In this document: positions 55,037 to 63,605 of the stretch, one piece after another
Position numbering within the stretch: position 1 is the stretch's first letter
Layout: each line of letters begins with the position of its first letter
Source: Collimonas sp. OK307
GTDB taxonomy: Bacteria > Pseudomonadota > Gammaproteobacteria > Burkholderiales > Burkholderiaceae_D
Length of the DNA: 64,000 nt
Assembly (NCBI RefSeq): GCF_900113705.1
Contig: NZ_FOQI01000013.1
Coordinates: 101,457-165,456 of the forward strand
Direction of reading: 5' to 3'
Translations under genes and position numbers: made by a program
Notes under the pieces: generated by a model
Seen by the model: the letters and a program-made list of their open reading frames with translations, nothing else
Databases searched by the model: none
Told to the model about the DNA's origin: nothing

Positions 55037-56152
55037 TTATTTGCGCAACACTTCGCCACCGCTGCACAACAAGGTGCCCGCAACGATATCGTCCTCGCGG
55101 TTAATCACCAGGCCGCCTTCGGCATTGATAATCAGCTTCAGGAAATCGAGCACGTTGCGCGCATACAACGCCGAAGCATCTGCCGCCACCAATGCTGCCA
55201 GGTTGCCTTCGCCGATGATGTGGACGCCGTGCCTGATGACGGTTTTGCCACTTTCGGACAACGGGCAGTTACCGCCCTGGTCGACCGCCATGTCGAGAAT
55301 CACCGAACCCGGCTTCATCGCCTTGACGGTGTCTTCGCTGATCAGCACAGGTGCTTTGCGGCCGGGAATCAGGGCCGTGGTGATAATGATATCGGCTTGC
55401 TTGGCGCGCTCATGCACCAACTCGGCCTGACGTCGCATCCAGTCGGCCGGCATCTGCCGTGCATAACCGCCGACGCCTTGGGCGATTTCCCGTTCTTCAT
55501 CCGTGATGAAAGGCACATCCAGGAATTTCGCGCCCAGCGATTCGATCTGCTCTTTCACAGCCGGCCGCACATCTGAGGCCTCGATTACCGCGCCGAGACG
55601 CTTGGCAGTGGCGATTGCCTGCAAACCGGCAACGCCCGCGCCCATGATCAACATGCGCGCCGCCTTGACGGTACCGGCGGCGGTCATCAGCATCGGCATG
55701 AAGCGCTGATACGTATTGGCCGCCATCAGCACCGCTTTGTAGCCGGCAATGTTGGCTTGCGACGACAGTACATCCATCGATTGCGCGCGTGAGGTACGCG
55801 GCGCCGCTTCCAGCGCAAATGCTGTCAAGCCATGACTTGCCATAACAGCAATATTGTCGGCATCAAAAGGGTTCAGCATACCGACCACGACCGTACCGCT
55901 TTTCAGCAGGGGCAGTTCGTCAGCGCCGGGGGCGCGTACCTTGAGTACGGTTTCCACGCCGAATGCCGCCGCCGCAGTAACCATCTCTGCGCCTGCAGCC
56001 GCGTAGGCTTCATCGGTAATGCTGGATAAAATGCCGGCGCCAGACTGCACCAGGACCTGATGCTTCGCTGCCACCAGCTTTTTTACCGTTTCCGGAGTCG
56101 CTGCAACCCGTGTCTCGCCAGGCCGCGTCTCGGCGGGGATGCCGATTTTCAT
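55037..56152 (-). CDS. pntAA: NAD(P) transhydrogenase subunit alpha, NAD-binding part (PntAA)
   Basis: 371 residues, related to alanine dehydrogenase. N-terminus KIGIPAETRPGETRVAATPE, NAD-binding LIMGAGVAGLQAIATAKRLGA and the loop ITTALIPGRKAPVLI. First gene of the pnt operon, with GGGAG 6 nt before the ATG. The 243 bp upstream to nudJ hold divergent promoters that I could not assign precisely. Confidence 0.97.
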   Translation of the reverse strand: MKIGIPAETRPGETRVAATPETVKKLVAAKHQVLVQSGAGILSSITDEAYAAAGAEMVTAAAAFGVETVLKVRAPGADELPLLKSGTVVVGMLNPFDADNIAVMASHGLTAFALEAAPRTSRAQSMDVLSSQANIAGYKAVLMAANTYQRFMPMLMTAAGTVKAARMLIMGAGVAGLQAIATAKRLGAVIEASDVRPAVKEQIESLGAKFLDVPFITDEEREIAQGVGGYARQMPADWMRRQAELVHERAKQADIIITTALIPGRKAPVLISEDTVKAMKPGSVILDMAVDQGGNCPLSESGKTVIRHGVHIIGEGNLAALVAADASALYARNVLDFLKLIINAEGGLVINREDDIVAGTLLCSGGEVLRK

Positions 56153-56402
56153 GTACTTCTCCCATTAGTGTTAAGAATTCTTTCTGGAATCTTACACGGA
56201 AAAATTGCGACCCAACAACCAGACGTCTTGATGCAGGTTATTTATCCTCAAATTAATCATTAGTTGCGTGTATGACTACAATCACATCCTCGCTATGTGC
56301 TAAGGCGTGTTTTCAATTAATTTAGGAGTGCGCTCGCCTTCCTTGCCGCTTTTCATCCAAAACCGGCAGGCAAGTTAAAATATCGGATTAACCGAGGAAT
56401 TT

Positions 56403-56888
56403 ATGACTGACGTTTGGAAACCCTCTGTCACAGTTGCCGCAATCATAGAGCGCGACGGCCGCTTCTTGCTGATTGAAGAAGCGACCAGTGAAGGCATCCG
56501 CATCAACCAGCCAGCCGGCCATCTCGATCCCAACGAGTCGCTGCTGGAGGCGGTCGTGCGCGAAACGCTGGAAGAAACCGCGCATGATTTCACGCCAACC
56601 GCGCTGGTTGGCATGTATATGGCGAGTTATGTATCGGCGCGGACCGGAAAAGCGGTCACTTACTTGCGTTTTGCCTTTTGCGGCGATCTCGGCGCACAAC
56701 ACGATCAGGCGCTCGATCATGGCATCTTGCGTACCCTGTGGATGTCACGCGACGAGTTGGCAGCCTGCCCCGAGCGTCATCGCGGTTCGCAAGTGCTGCT
56801 TTGCATAGACGATTACCTGCGCGGCCAACGCGCACCGTTAAGCATGCTGAACACTCATCCAAGCGCTTACGGAGTAGCTAATGTCTAG
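56403..56888 (+). CDS. nudJ: Nudix phosphatase NudJ
   Basis: 161 residues with a full Nudix box [20 protein letters not shown] near residues 39-58. NudJ of E. coli hydrolyses nucleoside di- and triphosphates and hydroxymethylpyrimidine pyrophosphate. The name rests on the conserved placement directly before mnmA. Overlaps mnmA by 8 nt. Confidence 0.9.
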   Translation: MTDVWKPSVTVAAIIERDGRFLLIEEATSEGIRINQPAGHLDPNESLLEAVVRETLEETAHDFTPTALVGMYMASYVSARTGKAVTYLRFAFCGDLGAQHDQALDHGILRTLWMSRDELAACPERHRGSQVLLCIDDYLRGQRAPLSMLNTHPSAYGVANV

Positions 56889-58020
56889 TAAAAAACGCGT
56901 TGTCATCGGCATGTCGGGCGGGGTTGATTCCTCCGTTTCGGCCTGGATGTTGAAACAGCAAGGTTATGAAGTCATCGGCCTGTTCATGAAAAACTGGGAG
57001 GACGACGACGATTCCGAATACTGCTCGACGCGGCAGGATTGGATCGACGCGGTCAGCGTGGCTGACGTGATCGGGGTCGATATCGAAGCGGTGAATTTTG
57101 CCGCCGAATACAAAGACCGGGTTTTCGCCGAATTCCTGCGCGAATACCAGGCCGGGCGTACGCCCAATCCGGACGTTCTGTGCAATGCCGAAATCAAATT
57201 CAAGGCCTTTCTCGATCACGCCATGAAACTGGGCGCCGACCTGATCGCTACCGGCCATTACGCCCGGGTGCGGCAAGCCGACTCGGGGCGTTTCGAGTTG
57301 TTAAAAGCGATCGACGCCAGCAAGGATCAAAGCTACTTCCTGCACCGCCTGAACCAGTCGCAGCTATCGCGAACCTTGTTCCCGCTAGGTGAAATCCAGA
57401 AAACCGAAGTGCGCAAGATCGCCGAACAGATTCAGTTACCGAATGCCAAGAAGAAGGATTCGACCGGCATCTGTTTCATCGGCGAACGGCCATTCCGTGA
57501 ATTCCTGAACCGTTACCTGTCGTACCAGCCGGGGCCGATGAAAACTCCGGACGGCGATGTAGTGGGCGAGCATGTCGGCCTAAGTTTTTACACGCTGGGC
57601 CAGCGCAAAGGCATCGGCCTGGGTGGCATGAAGACGCACAAGAATGCCGGTGGCGATAGCGATCCCTGGTATGTCGCCAGGAAAGATGTGGAAAACAACA
57701 CTTTGTACATCGTCCAGGGACATGATCACCCTTGGCTGCTGTCGTCGAGGCTGCAAGCCGGACAACTCAGCTGGGTGTCGGGCGAAGCGCCCGATAGTGC
57801 GCATTTATCGGCTAAGACGCGCTATCGGCAGGCCGACATGGCATGTACATTTGACAGCCTGACGTTGCCGGGAACGGGGGTGGGAACGGGTGTGGAAAAT
57901 TTCGCCCTCAAATTCACCGATCCGCAATGGGCCGTCACGCCCGGCCAATCTGCCGTGCTATATGACGGCGACATCTGTCTCGGTGGCGGCATTATCGAGT
58001 CATCCGGCAGCATCGTCTGA
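56881..58020 (+). CDS. mnmA: tRNA-specific 2-thiouridylase MnmA
   Basis: Thiolates U34 of tRNA-Lys, -Glu and -Gln using sulfur relayed from IscS. 379 residues. PP-loop [15 protein letters not shown] near residue 10, catalytic cysteines in [12 protein letters not shown] and [12 protein letters not shown], and the [12 protein letters not shown] segment. A hairpin follows the stop. Confidence 0.98.
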   Translation: MSSKKRVVIGMSGGVDSSVSAWMLKQQGYEVIGLFMKNWEDDDDSEYCSTRQDWIDAVSVADVIGVDIEAVNFAAEYKDRVFAEFLREYQAGRTPNPDVLCNAEIKFKAFLDHAMKLGADLIATGHYARVRQADSGRFELLKAIDASKDQSYFLHRLNQSQLSRTLFPLGEIQKTEVRKIAEQIQLPNAKKKDSTGICFIGERPFREFLNRYLSYQPGPMKTPDGDVVGEHVGLSFYTLGQRKGIGLGGMKTHKNAGGDSDPWYVARKDVENNTLYIVQGHDHPWLLSSRLQAGQLSWVSGEAPDSAHLSAKTRYRQADMACTFDSLTLPGTGVGTGVENFALKFTDPQWAVTPGQSAVLYDGDICLGGGIIESSGSIV

Positions 58021-58366
58021 TTACTGCCTCGTTACTGCCTGATACTGGTTTTGCGTCCCGATGATGCAAAACCAGTTCAGTTCCGACTAGCTGTTCTTCC
58101 CTGCCTTATCGTCATGCCCCTTAACCTCGATTTGTTGCCGTCGGCAGCAAAAAGTTTCCGATTATTATTTCCATTTCAGAAATAGTTAATTTCCAATAAG
58201 GCCATTTATTGTTGATCGTGAAGTCTCTACACTGAGCTTCATCGATGGGCGCAACACACAAGCAATATCAACAACGCAAGTGCGCCGCTCACCGAGGCAG
58301 GACCCGACGGGCTGCAATCTCGCCTGTTCCGCCGAGCCCGGTGCCATCAACTTATTGGAGAAAAAC
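58021..58366. other. Intergenic region between mnmA and the DUF4148 gene
   Basis: 346 bp without a gene. It begins with the hairpin at 58044-58076. The rest is AT-rich around 58140-58230 and then GC-rich, and probably carries the promoter of the DUF4148 gene. I could not identify clear -35/-10 elements. A long leader is possible. Confidence 0.4.
58044..58076 (+). terminator. Hairpin downstream of mnmA
   Basis: Perfect 11-bp arms ACTGGTTTTGC/GCAAAACCAGT with an 11-nt loop, 24 nt after the mnmA stop. No U-run follows, so a terminator role is only probable. Confidence 0.5.
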
Positions 58367-58639
58367 ATGAACGCCAAACAACTTATCGCAGGTCTGACAA
58401 TCTTAGCCGCCGCTGGCAGCGCTATGGCAGTTACCCCATATCCACCTGAAACACCGTTCGTCTCGACCAAGTCGCGTGCCGACGTCCAGGCTGAACTGTT
58501 GCAAGCTCAGAAAGATGGTTCGCTGAATGTGGCGAGTAATCAATACCCGGTGATTGCAGCCGCAAACAAACCAGTTAGCCGCGCTGAAGTCGTGAGCCAG
58601 ATCAACAAAGCTGAGCCATCGGTATACAACGGCAACTAA
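58367..58639 (+). CDS. DUF4148 small secreted protein
   Basis: 90 residues: signal peptide MNAKQLIAGLTILAAAG ending in AMA, then a short mature region with KSRADVQAELLQAQKDGSLN, the hallmark of DUF4148 proteins, which are abundant in Burkholderiales and of unknown function. GGAG lies 7 nt before the ATG at 58367. A terminator follows. Confidence 0.9.
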   Translation: MNAKQLIAGLTILAAAGSAMAVTPYPPETPFVSTKSRADVQAELLQAQKDGSLNVASNQYPVIAAANKPVSRAEVVSQINKAEPSVYNGN

Positions 58640-58693
58640 GCTGTAAAGAAACGTCTGATGTGACACTGATTCAACGAGATTCAGCGTCACGTA

Positions 58694-58718
58694 AAAACGC
58701 CAGCAATGCTGGCGTTTT
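58694..58718 (+). terminator. Terminator of the DUF4148 gene
   Basis: 11-bp arms AAAACGCCAGC/GCTGGCGTTTT with a 3-nt loop. Another imperfect stem (GTGACACTGA with TCAGCGTCAC) lies just before it. Confidence 0.85.
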
Positions 58719-58808
58719 GCTATTATTGAATCACATCCTCGTGCGCCGCAAAACCCGGGGTTTTAGCAGATAGAAGCGTTCAAACCAGTCATACTATTTT
58801 GGGTTCAC

Positions 58809-60320
58809 ATGCGGTTATTTCCCCTCTCCTGGCGTTCCCCTCCGGTCAATCTGCTGCTGGCCTGTTCCCTGACGCTCCTGCTAAGCGCCTGTGCTGATTT
58901 CTCAGGTATCAATCCGCAATCCAAATTGACGGATAGTAATTCGCTCTCTGCAGGTAAGGTGCTGACAGATATCGCCAACACCCAATGGCCCAAAACTGCG
59001 TGGTGGCAAAATTATCGCGACCCGCAACTTGATGCCCTGGTACAACAAGCCATCGCCGACAGCCCTAACCTGAAGATAGCCCAGGCGCGCATCCGCCAGG
59101 CTTCGTCATTGGCAGGCGTGGCGCGCGCCGCCACTTTGCCGACGGTAGGCGCCGAAGCCAGCAGCACACGCGGCTTGTACTCATCCGAATATATCTTTCC
59201 GCCACCGCTCGGCGGCAGCTGGAACTGGGACAATGAAATTACCGTCAAGGCCAGCTACGATCTTGATCTGTGGGAAAAGGATCGCAGCGCGCTGGAGTCG
59301 GCGCTCGATACAGTCCACGTCAGCGCAGCCGAAGCCCGCAGCGCCCAGCTGAACCTGGAAGTCGCCGTGGTCCGCGGCTATGTGCAGCTGGCCACCCAAT
59401 ACGCGCTGCGCGACATCGCCAGTGCGACGCTGGCACAGCAGACTTTGATCTTCAGCATCGCGAAACGAAAATTGGCGGCGGGCCTCGGCACCAGGCTGGA
59501 AGTCAGCCAGGCCGAAACCGCATTGCCTGAGGCGCGCGCCAACATCGAAAAAATCGACGAGAACATCGCCTTGCTGCGCAACCAGATTGCCGCCTTATGC
59601 GGCAAAGGCCCCGGCAGCGGCGATGCAATTCAGCGGCCGCAACTGGCTGCCCGCCTGGTCGGCGCTGACAACCAGGCGCCGCTGGCGATTGGCTTGCCCG
59701 ATAATGTACCGGCACATCTGATTGGCCGCCGCCCGGATGTCATTGCGCAACGCTGGCGGGTTGAAGCGATGGACAAGAATATCGACGTCGCCAAGGCGGC
59801 GTTCTATCCCGATATCAATATCTCCGCCTTCATCGGCTTGCAAGCACTCGGCTTCACCAACTTCCTGAGTTCGTCTGCCGGGGTGCGCGGCGCCGGGCCG
59901 GCCATTTCGCTGCCGATTTTTGAAGGCGGCCGCCTGCGCGCCAATCTCGGTGCTCAAACCGCCGCACTCGACGGTGCTATCGAAAGTTACAACAACACCG
60001 TAGTGCAAGCGCTGCAAAACGTGGCCGACCAGATCGTCAAACTGAAGTCGCAGCAACAGCAGCGCGGACAGTCGGAACAGGCATCGGCGCTGGCGCAGCA
60101 ATCCTACGATCTGGCCAAGCGCGCTTACCAGGCCGGCCTGACCGCCAATATCAATGTCATTCAAACCCAGTTGACCCTGTTGCAACAGCAGCAACGCGTG
60201 GCGCAAATCCGCGCCAGCTACCTGGATAGCTGGGCGCAACTGATGCAAGCGCTGGGCGGCGGCCTGGGTGACGATTTGCCACAACCCGCTGCCACGGCAA
60301 CAACCACTGCAGATAAATAA
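58809..60320 (+). CDS. NodT-family outer-membrane efflux lipoprotein (TolC-like)
   Basis: 503 residues. Lipoprotein signal with lipobox LLSAC near residue 27. Two OEP repeats follow: an N-terminal half with WWQNYRDPQLDALVQQA and a C-terminal half starting near RRPDVIAQRWRVEAMD. Long coiled-coil-prone helices are seen near residues 395-460. It forms the outer-membrane channel of the efflux set encoded by the next three genes. Confidence 0.93.
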   Translation: MRLFPLSWRSPPVNLLLACSLTLLLSACADFSGINPQSKLTDSNSLSAGKVLTDIANTQWPKTAWWQNYRDPQLDALVQQAIADSPNLKIAQARIRQASSLAGVARAATLPTVGAEASSTRGLYSSEYIFPPPLGGSWNWDNEITVKASYDLDLWEKDRSALESALDTVHVSAAEARSAQLNLEVAVVRGYVQLATQYALRDIASATLAQQTLIFSIAKRKLAAGLGTRLEVSQAETALPEARANIEKIDENIALLRNQIAALCGKGPGSGDAIQRPQLAARLVGADNQAPLAIGLPDNVPAHLIGRRPDVIAQRWRVEAMDKNIDVAKAAFYPDINISAFIGLQALGFTNFLSSSAGVRGAGPAISLPIFEGGRLRANLGAQTAALDGAIESYNNTVVQALQNVADQIVKLKSQQQQRGQSEQASALAQQSYDLAKRAYQAGLTANINVIQTQLTLLQQQQRVAQIRASYLDSWAQLMQALGGGLGDDLPQPAATATTTADK

Positions 60321-60332
60321 GCGACGCCAACC

Positions 60333-62429
60333 ATGAGCGAGATTGCAGATAATCGGCACAGCTGGCTGGACCATCTGAAACATGCTGCCGTCGGCTGGGT
60401 AGAAGGTCATGGCCAGGATCTGCTATATATCAGCAAAATCCTGCTGGCGACTTTGCTGGCGCTGGGCCTGTCGCTGTTATTCGACCTGTCCAAACCGGGC
60501 ACCGCAATGGTGACCGTCGTCATCGTACTGCAGCCGCGTAGCGGCCTGGTGCTGGCCAAGGGGTTTTATCGTTTCGTCGGCACCGGAGTCGGAGTCGTCA
60601 TGTCGATCATCCTGGCGGCTTCGTTTTCGCAACAACCCGTCTTGTTCCTGGCGGCCGGCGCCTGCTGGCTGGCTTTTTGCACCGCCGGCTCGACCGTATT
60701 CCGCAATTTTCAATCGTACGCCTTCGTACTGGCCGGATATACCCTGGTCATCGTCGGCTTACCGGCAGCGCTGCAACCTGATCAAGCCTTCGATATCGCC
60801 ATGACGCGCCTCAGCGAAGTGATGTTGGGACTACTCTGCGCCGGGCTCGTCAGCGACGTGCTGTTCCCCAAACAATTGTCCGACGTCCTGCTGCAGATTG
60901 CACGCAAGCGTTTCGCCGACTTCAAAAATTTCATCGCGCTGGATGATGTTGCCGACGGCTCGCGTCCGGTGCGTGAACGGATGGTGCTGCGCTTTATCGG
61001 CGAAGTCGTTTCGCTTGAAGCCCTGCGCACTTCATCGGTATTTGAAAGCGCCGCCGGACATCTGCAAAGCCTGCGATTAAGGCAGTTGAATAACGCCTTC
61101 ATGACCGCCTCTACCACCTTTCATTCATTGGACCAGCTGTTCGGCCGCCTGCAAGCCAATGGCAAACTGAGCACGCTCAACGCGTTGTTGATGGAGTACA
61201 AAGCGATCGTGCGCGCGCTCTCCAGCCAGGATCGCTCGCTGCTTACACAAGTGCGCAGCCAGCTACCGCAACGCCTGGTCGCCTTGCGTCGCGGCCTGGC
61301 TGCAAGCAGTAACAGCGCCAGCAGCCATCTGCTCGATTTCGATTCGGCCACCGAATTGCTGACAAGGTTTGCCGACGAACTGCAGGTTTACGCAAGAATC
61401 CATACCGTCGTGATACAGAACGAAATGCACAGGCCGGACGACGTCCAGCTGATCTCGCATTATGTGGCGCGCACCGACCCGACGCTGGTCGTGACATCGG
61501 CCTTGCGAGCGGCGATCGGTTTTGGCGTATCGTCGCTATTCTGGATAGAATCCGGCTGGGTTTCCGGCACTGACGCTGTCGTCATGGCGACCGTCGTCAG
61601 CGCCCTGTTTGCCGCAGCTCCATCTCCCTCCAAGATAGTCAAGCAGTTCATGATCGGCGCTGCGCTGGGTGGATTTTTCGGCTTCTTATCGGCCTATTAT
61701 CTGCAATCGCAAGCAGAAAATTTCATCATGCTGTGCCTCTCGCTGGCTCCATTCATTCTGATCGGCGCCTGGCTTAGCACCACTCAGAAATACGCTGGCA
61801 TCGGCACCGGCATATTGCTGTTCTTCTTGTCCTACGCCAGCATCGGCAACAACTATCAGTTCGACATGCCGGCGCTGCTCAACGGCATGGCCGGCGGTTT
61901 GATCGGGGTTGCCATTGCCCTGGTCATGTATCAGATCATCGATCCATCCGATAGTAGCTGGATCAAGCGCCGCCTGGCGCGCGCACTACGACACCAGGTG
62001 ATAGAGGCTTGCAGCCGGCCGTTACCCGGATTGGCGGCGCGGTTCGAGAGCGGCACACGCGATCTGCTGGCGCGCTTTGCGGTTACCCACTCGCTGGAAA
62101 ATCCGGATGACCGCGATATCATGACCTGGTTATTATCCGTATTGGAAATCGGCCGTGCCGTGATCCAGTTGCGGCAGGAGACGTTAAGCGTCGAAGATCC
62201 TGCGGCGCACGAAAAAATCGAACAATGCATACGCAGCATCGCCTATCTTTTTGCGCGACCCAACCAAACCAGCCTGCGTGCTGCGCTGGATGCTGTGCTG
62301 GCTGCGATTGCCGTTTGCGGCGAGCTGCCGTCCGTACTCGCCAATTTGCATCTGATGCGCGGCGCGATGCTAGAGCGCGTCACCGTGCTGACGCCTGCCG
62401 AAACCTCACCTATCATTTCGGAGACTTGA
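60333..62429 (+). CDS. FUSC-family efflux pump protein (AaeB-like)
   Basis: 698 residues. Hydrophobic helices cluster in two sets (about residues 28-175 and 385-535), separated by a cytosolic helical domain of about 200 residues, the FUSC/aromatic-acid exporter plan. The N-terminal pore motif GTAMVTVVIVLQPRSG is typical. Substrates of AaeB are aromatic carboxylic acids; here the substrate is inferred by analogy. 12 nt after the outer-membrane gene. Confidence 0.9.
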   Translation: MSEIADNRHSWLDHLKHAAVGWVEGHGQDLLYISKILLATLLALGLSLLFDLSKPGTAMVTVVIVLQPRSGLVLAKGFYRFVGTGVGVVMSIILAASFSQQPVLFLAAGACWLAFCTAGSTVFRNFQSYAFVLAGYTLVIVGLPAALQPDQAFDIAMTRLSEVMLGLLCAGLVSDVLFPKQLSDVLLQIARKRFADFKNFIALDDVADGSRPVRERMVLRFIGEVVSLEALRTSSVFESAAGHLQSLRLRQLNNAFMTASTTFHSLDQLFGRLQANGKLSTLNALLMEYKAIVRALSSQDRSLLTQVRSQLPQRLVALRRGLAASSNSASSHLLDFDSATELLTRFADELQVYARIHTVVIQNEMHRPDDVQLISHYVARTDPTLVVTSALRAAIGFGVSSLFWIESGWVSGTDAVVMATVVSALFAAAPSPSKIVKQFMIGAALGGFFGFLSAYYLQSQAENFIMLCLSLAPFILIGAWLSTTQKYAGIGTGILLFFLSYASIGNNYQFDMPALLNGMAGGLIGVAIALVMYQIIDPSDSSWIKRRLARALRHQVIEACSRPLPGLAARFESGTRDLLARFAVTHSLENPDDRDIMTWLLSVLEIGRAVIQLRQETLSVEDPAAHEKIEQCIRSIAYLFARPNQTSLRAALDAVLAAIAVCGELPSVLANLHLMRGAMLERVTVLTPAETSPIISET

Positions 62430-62431
62430 CC

Positions 62432-62635
62432 ATGCCGCGCGAAATCGCATTATTCGATGCGCTCATACCGACTTTGCTGCTGGTATTTATCGGCTGTCTG
62501 TTTTTGCAGATGGCGATCGATTGGGTATTCACCCGCCTCGGCTTGTTTCGTTATGTCTGGCATCCCAACCTGTTCCGGATCGCCCTGTTCTTTTGCATTT
62601 TCGGCGCTGCCGGATTGCTGTTGCACACCGCATAA
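62432..62635 (+). CDS. DUF1656 membrane protein (AaeX-like)
   Basis: 67 residues with two membrane helices and a conserved WHPNLFRIALF segment. The frame is open upstream inside the pump gene, but ATG 62432, 2 nt after the pump stop, has GGAG 8 nt upstream. Such small proteins accompany FUSC pumps and HlyD-type adaptors in aae-type operons. Confidence 0.88.
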   Translation: MPREIALFDALIPTLLLVFIGCLFLQMAIDWVFTRLGLFRYVWHPNLFRIALFFCIFGAAGLLLHTA

Positions 62636-62665
62636 TTTGCCGTAAAAATTTGTTCTAAGGCCGAC

Positions 62666-63559
62666 ATGAAATCATCAACCATTTTAAAAACCCTGCTGCA
62701 GGTAGCGATCACGCTGATCGTAGTGCTGATCGCGTTCTTGCTTGCGCGCGCGCTGTGGGACCGCTACATGAATACGCCCTGGACCCGCGATGGCCGCGTG
62801 CGCGCCGACGTCATCAGCGTCGCCGCCGATGTCTCCGGCATCGTGGTCGCGGTTCCAGTAGCCGACAACACCTATGTGCACAAAGGCGATTTGCTGATGA
62901 AGATCGACCCGGCGCGCTACACGTTGGCGTTAGCGCAAGCTGAAGCGGTAGTAGCCGAACGCCGGATCGGCCTGAGCACCAAACAACGCGATGCGGCACG
63001 CCGCGCCAAGCTGGACGGCGATGTAATTTCCAGTGAAAACCGCGAAAACTCCAGCGCCGACGCCTCCGCCGCCCAAGCCTCGTATCAAGCAGCCCTGGCA
63101 GCGCGCGACAGCGCCAAGCTGAACCTGGACCGCACCGAAATCAGAGCCACGGTAGACGGCTGGATCACCAACCTCAACGTCCATGCCGGCGACTTCGCCC
63201 AGGCCGGCACGCCGAAGCTGGCGGTAATCGACGCCAATTCGTTCTGGGTGTACGGTTATTTCGAAGAAAACAAACTCCCTCTGATGAAAGTCGGCGACGC
63301 CGTCGACATGCGCCTGCTCGGCAGCGAGCAGATCGTCAACGGCCACATCGACAGCATCTCACGCGGCATCACCGACCGCGACAATGCGTTGGGCAGCAAC
63401 GGCCTGGCCAATGTGAACCCGAGCTTCAACTGGGTCCGGCTGGCACAGCGGGTGCCGGTGCGTATCCATATCGACAAGGTGCCGGATGGGATAACGCTGG
63501 CTGCGGGTATGACTTGTACGGTGATTGTGAAACCGGGGCAGCGTAGCGATAAAAAATAA
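62666..63559 (+). CDS. HlyD-family periplasmic adaptor (AaeA-like)
   Basis: 297 residues: N-terminal membrane anchor (about residues 12-32), a TRDGRVRADVISVAADVSG lipoyl/barrel-type segment, a coiled-coil hairpin (about 85-150) and the second barrel half with DGWITNLNVHAGDFAQAG. It links the FUSC pump to the NodT-like channel. Last gene of the efflux operon; an insertion sequence follows within about 50 bp. Confidence 0.92.
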   Translation: MKSSTILKTLLQVAITLIVVLIAFLLARALWDRYMNTPWTRDGRVRADVISVAADVSGIVVAVPVADNTYVHKGDLLMKIDPARYTLALAQAEAVVAERRIGLSTKQRDAARRAKLDGDVISSENRENSSADASAAQASYQAALAARDSAKLNLDRTEIRATVDGWITNLNVHAGDFAQAGTPKLAVIDANSFWVYGYFEENKLPLMKVGDAVDMRLLGSEQIVNGHIDSISRGITDRDNALGSNGLANVNPSFNWVRLAQRVPVRIHIDKVPDGITLAAGMTCTVIVKPGQRSDKK

Positions 63560-63570
63560 GAGCTGCCAGC

Positions 63571-63588
63571 TGCATGCTATGGCATGCA
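63571..63588. repeat. Palindrome after the efflux operon
   Basis: TGCATGC/GCATGCA with a 4-nt loop, 12 nt after the adaptor gene stop. It may be part of the transcript end or a target site for the insertion sequence beyond it. Confidence 0.4.
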
Positions 63589-63605
63589 CTCCGTGGCTCG
63601 TTAAA

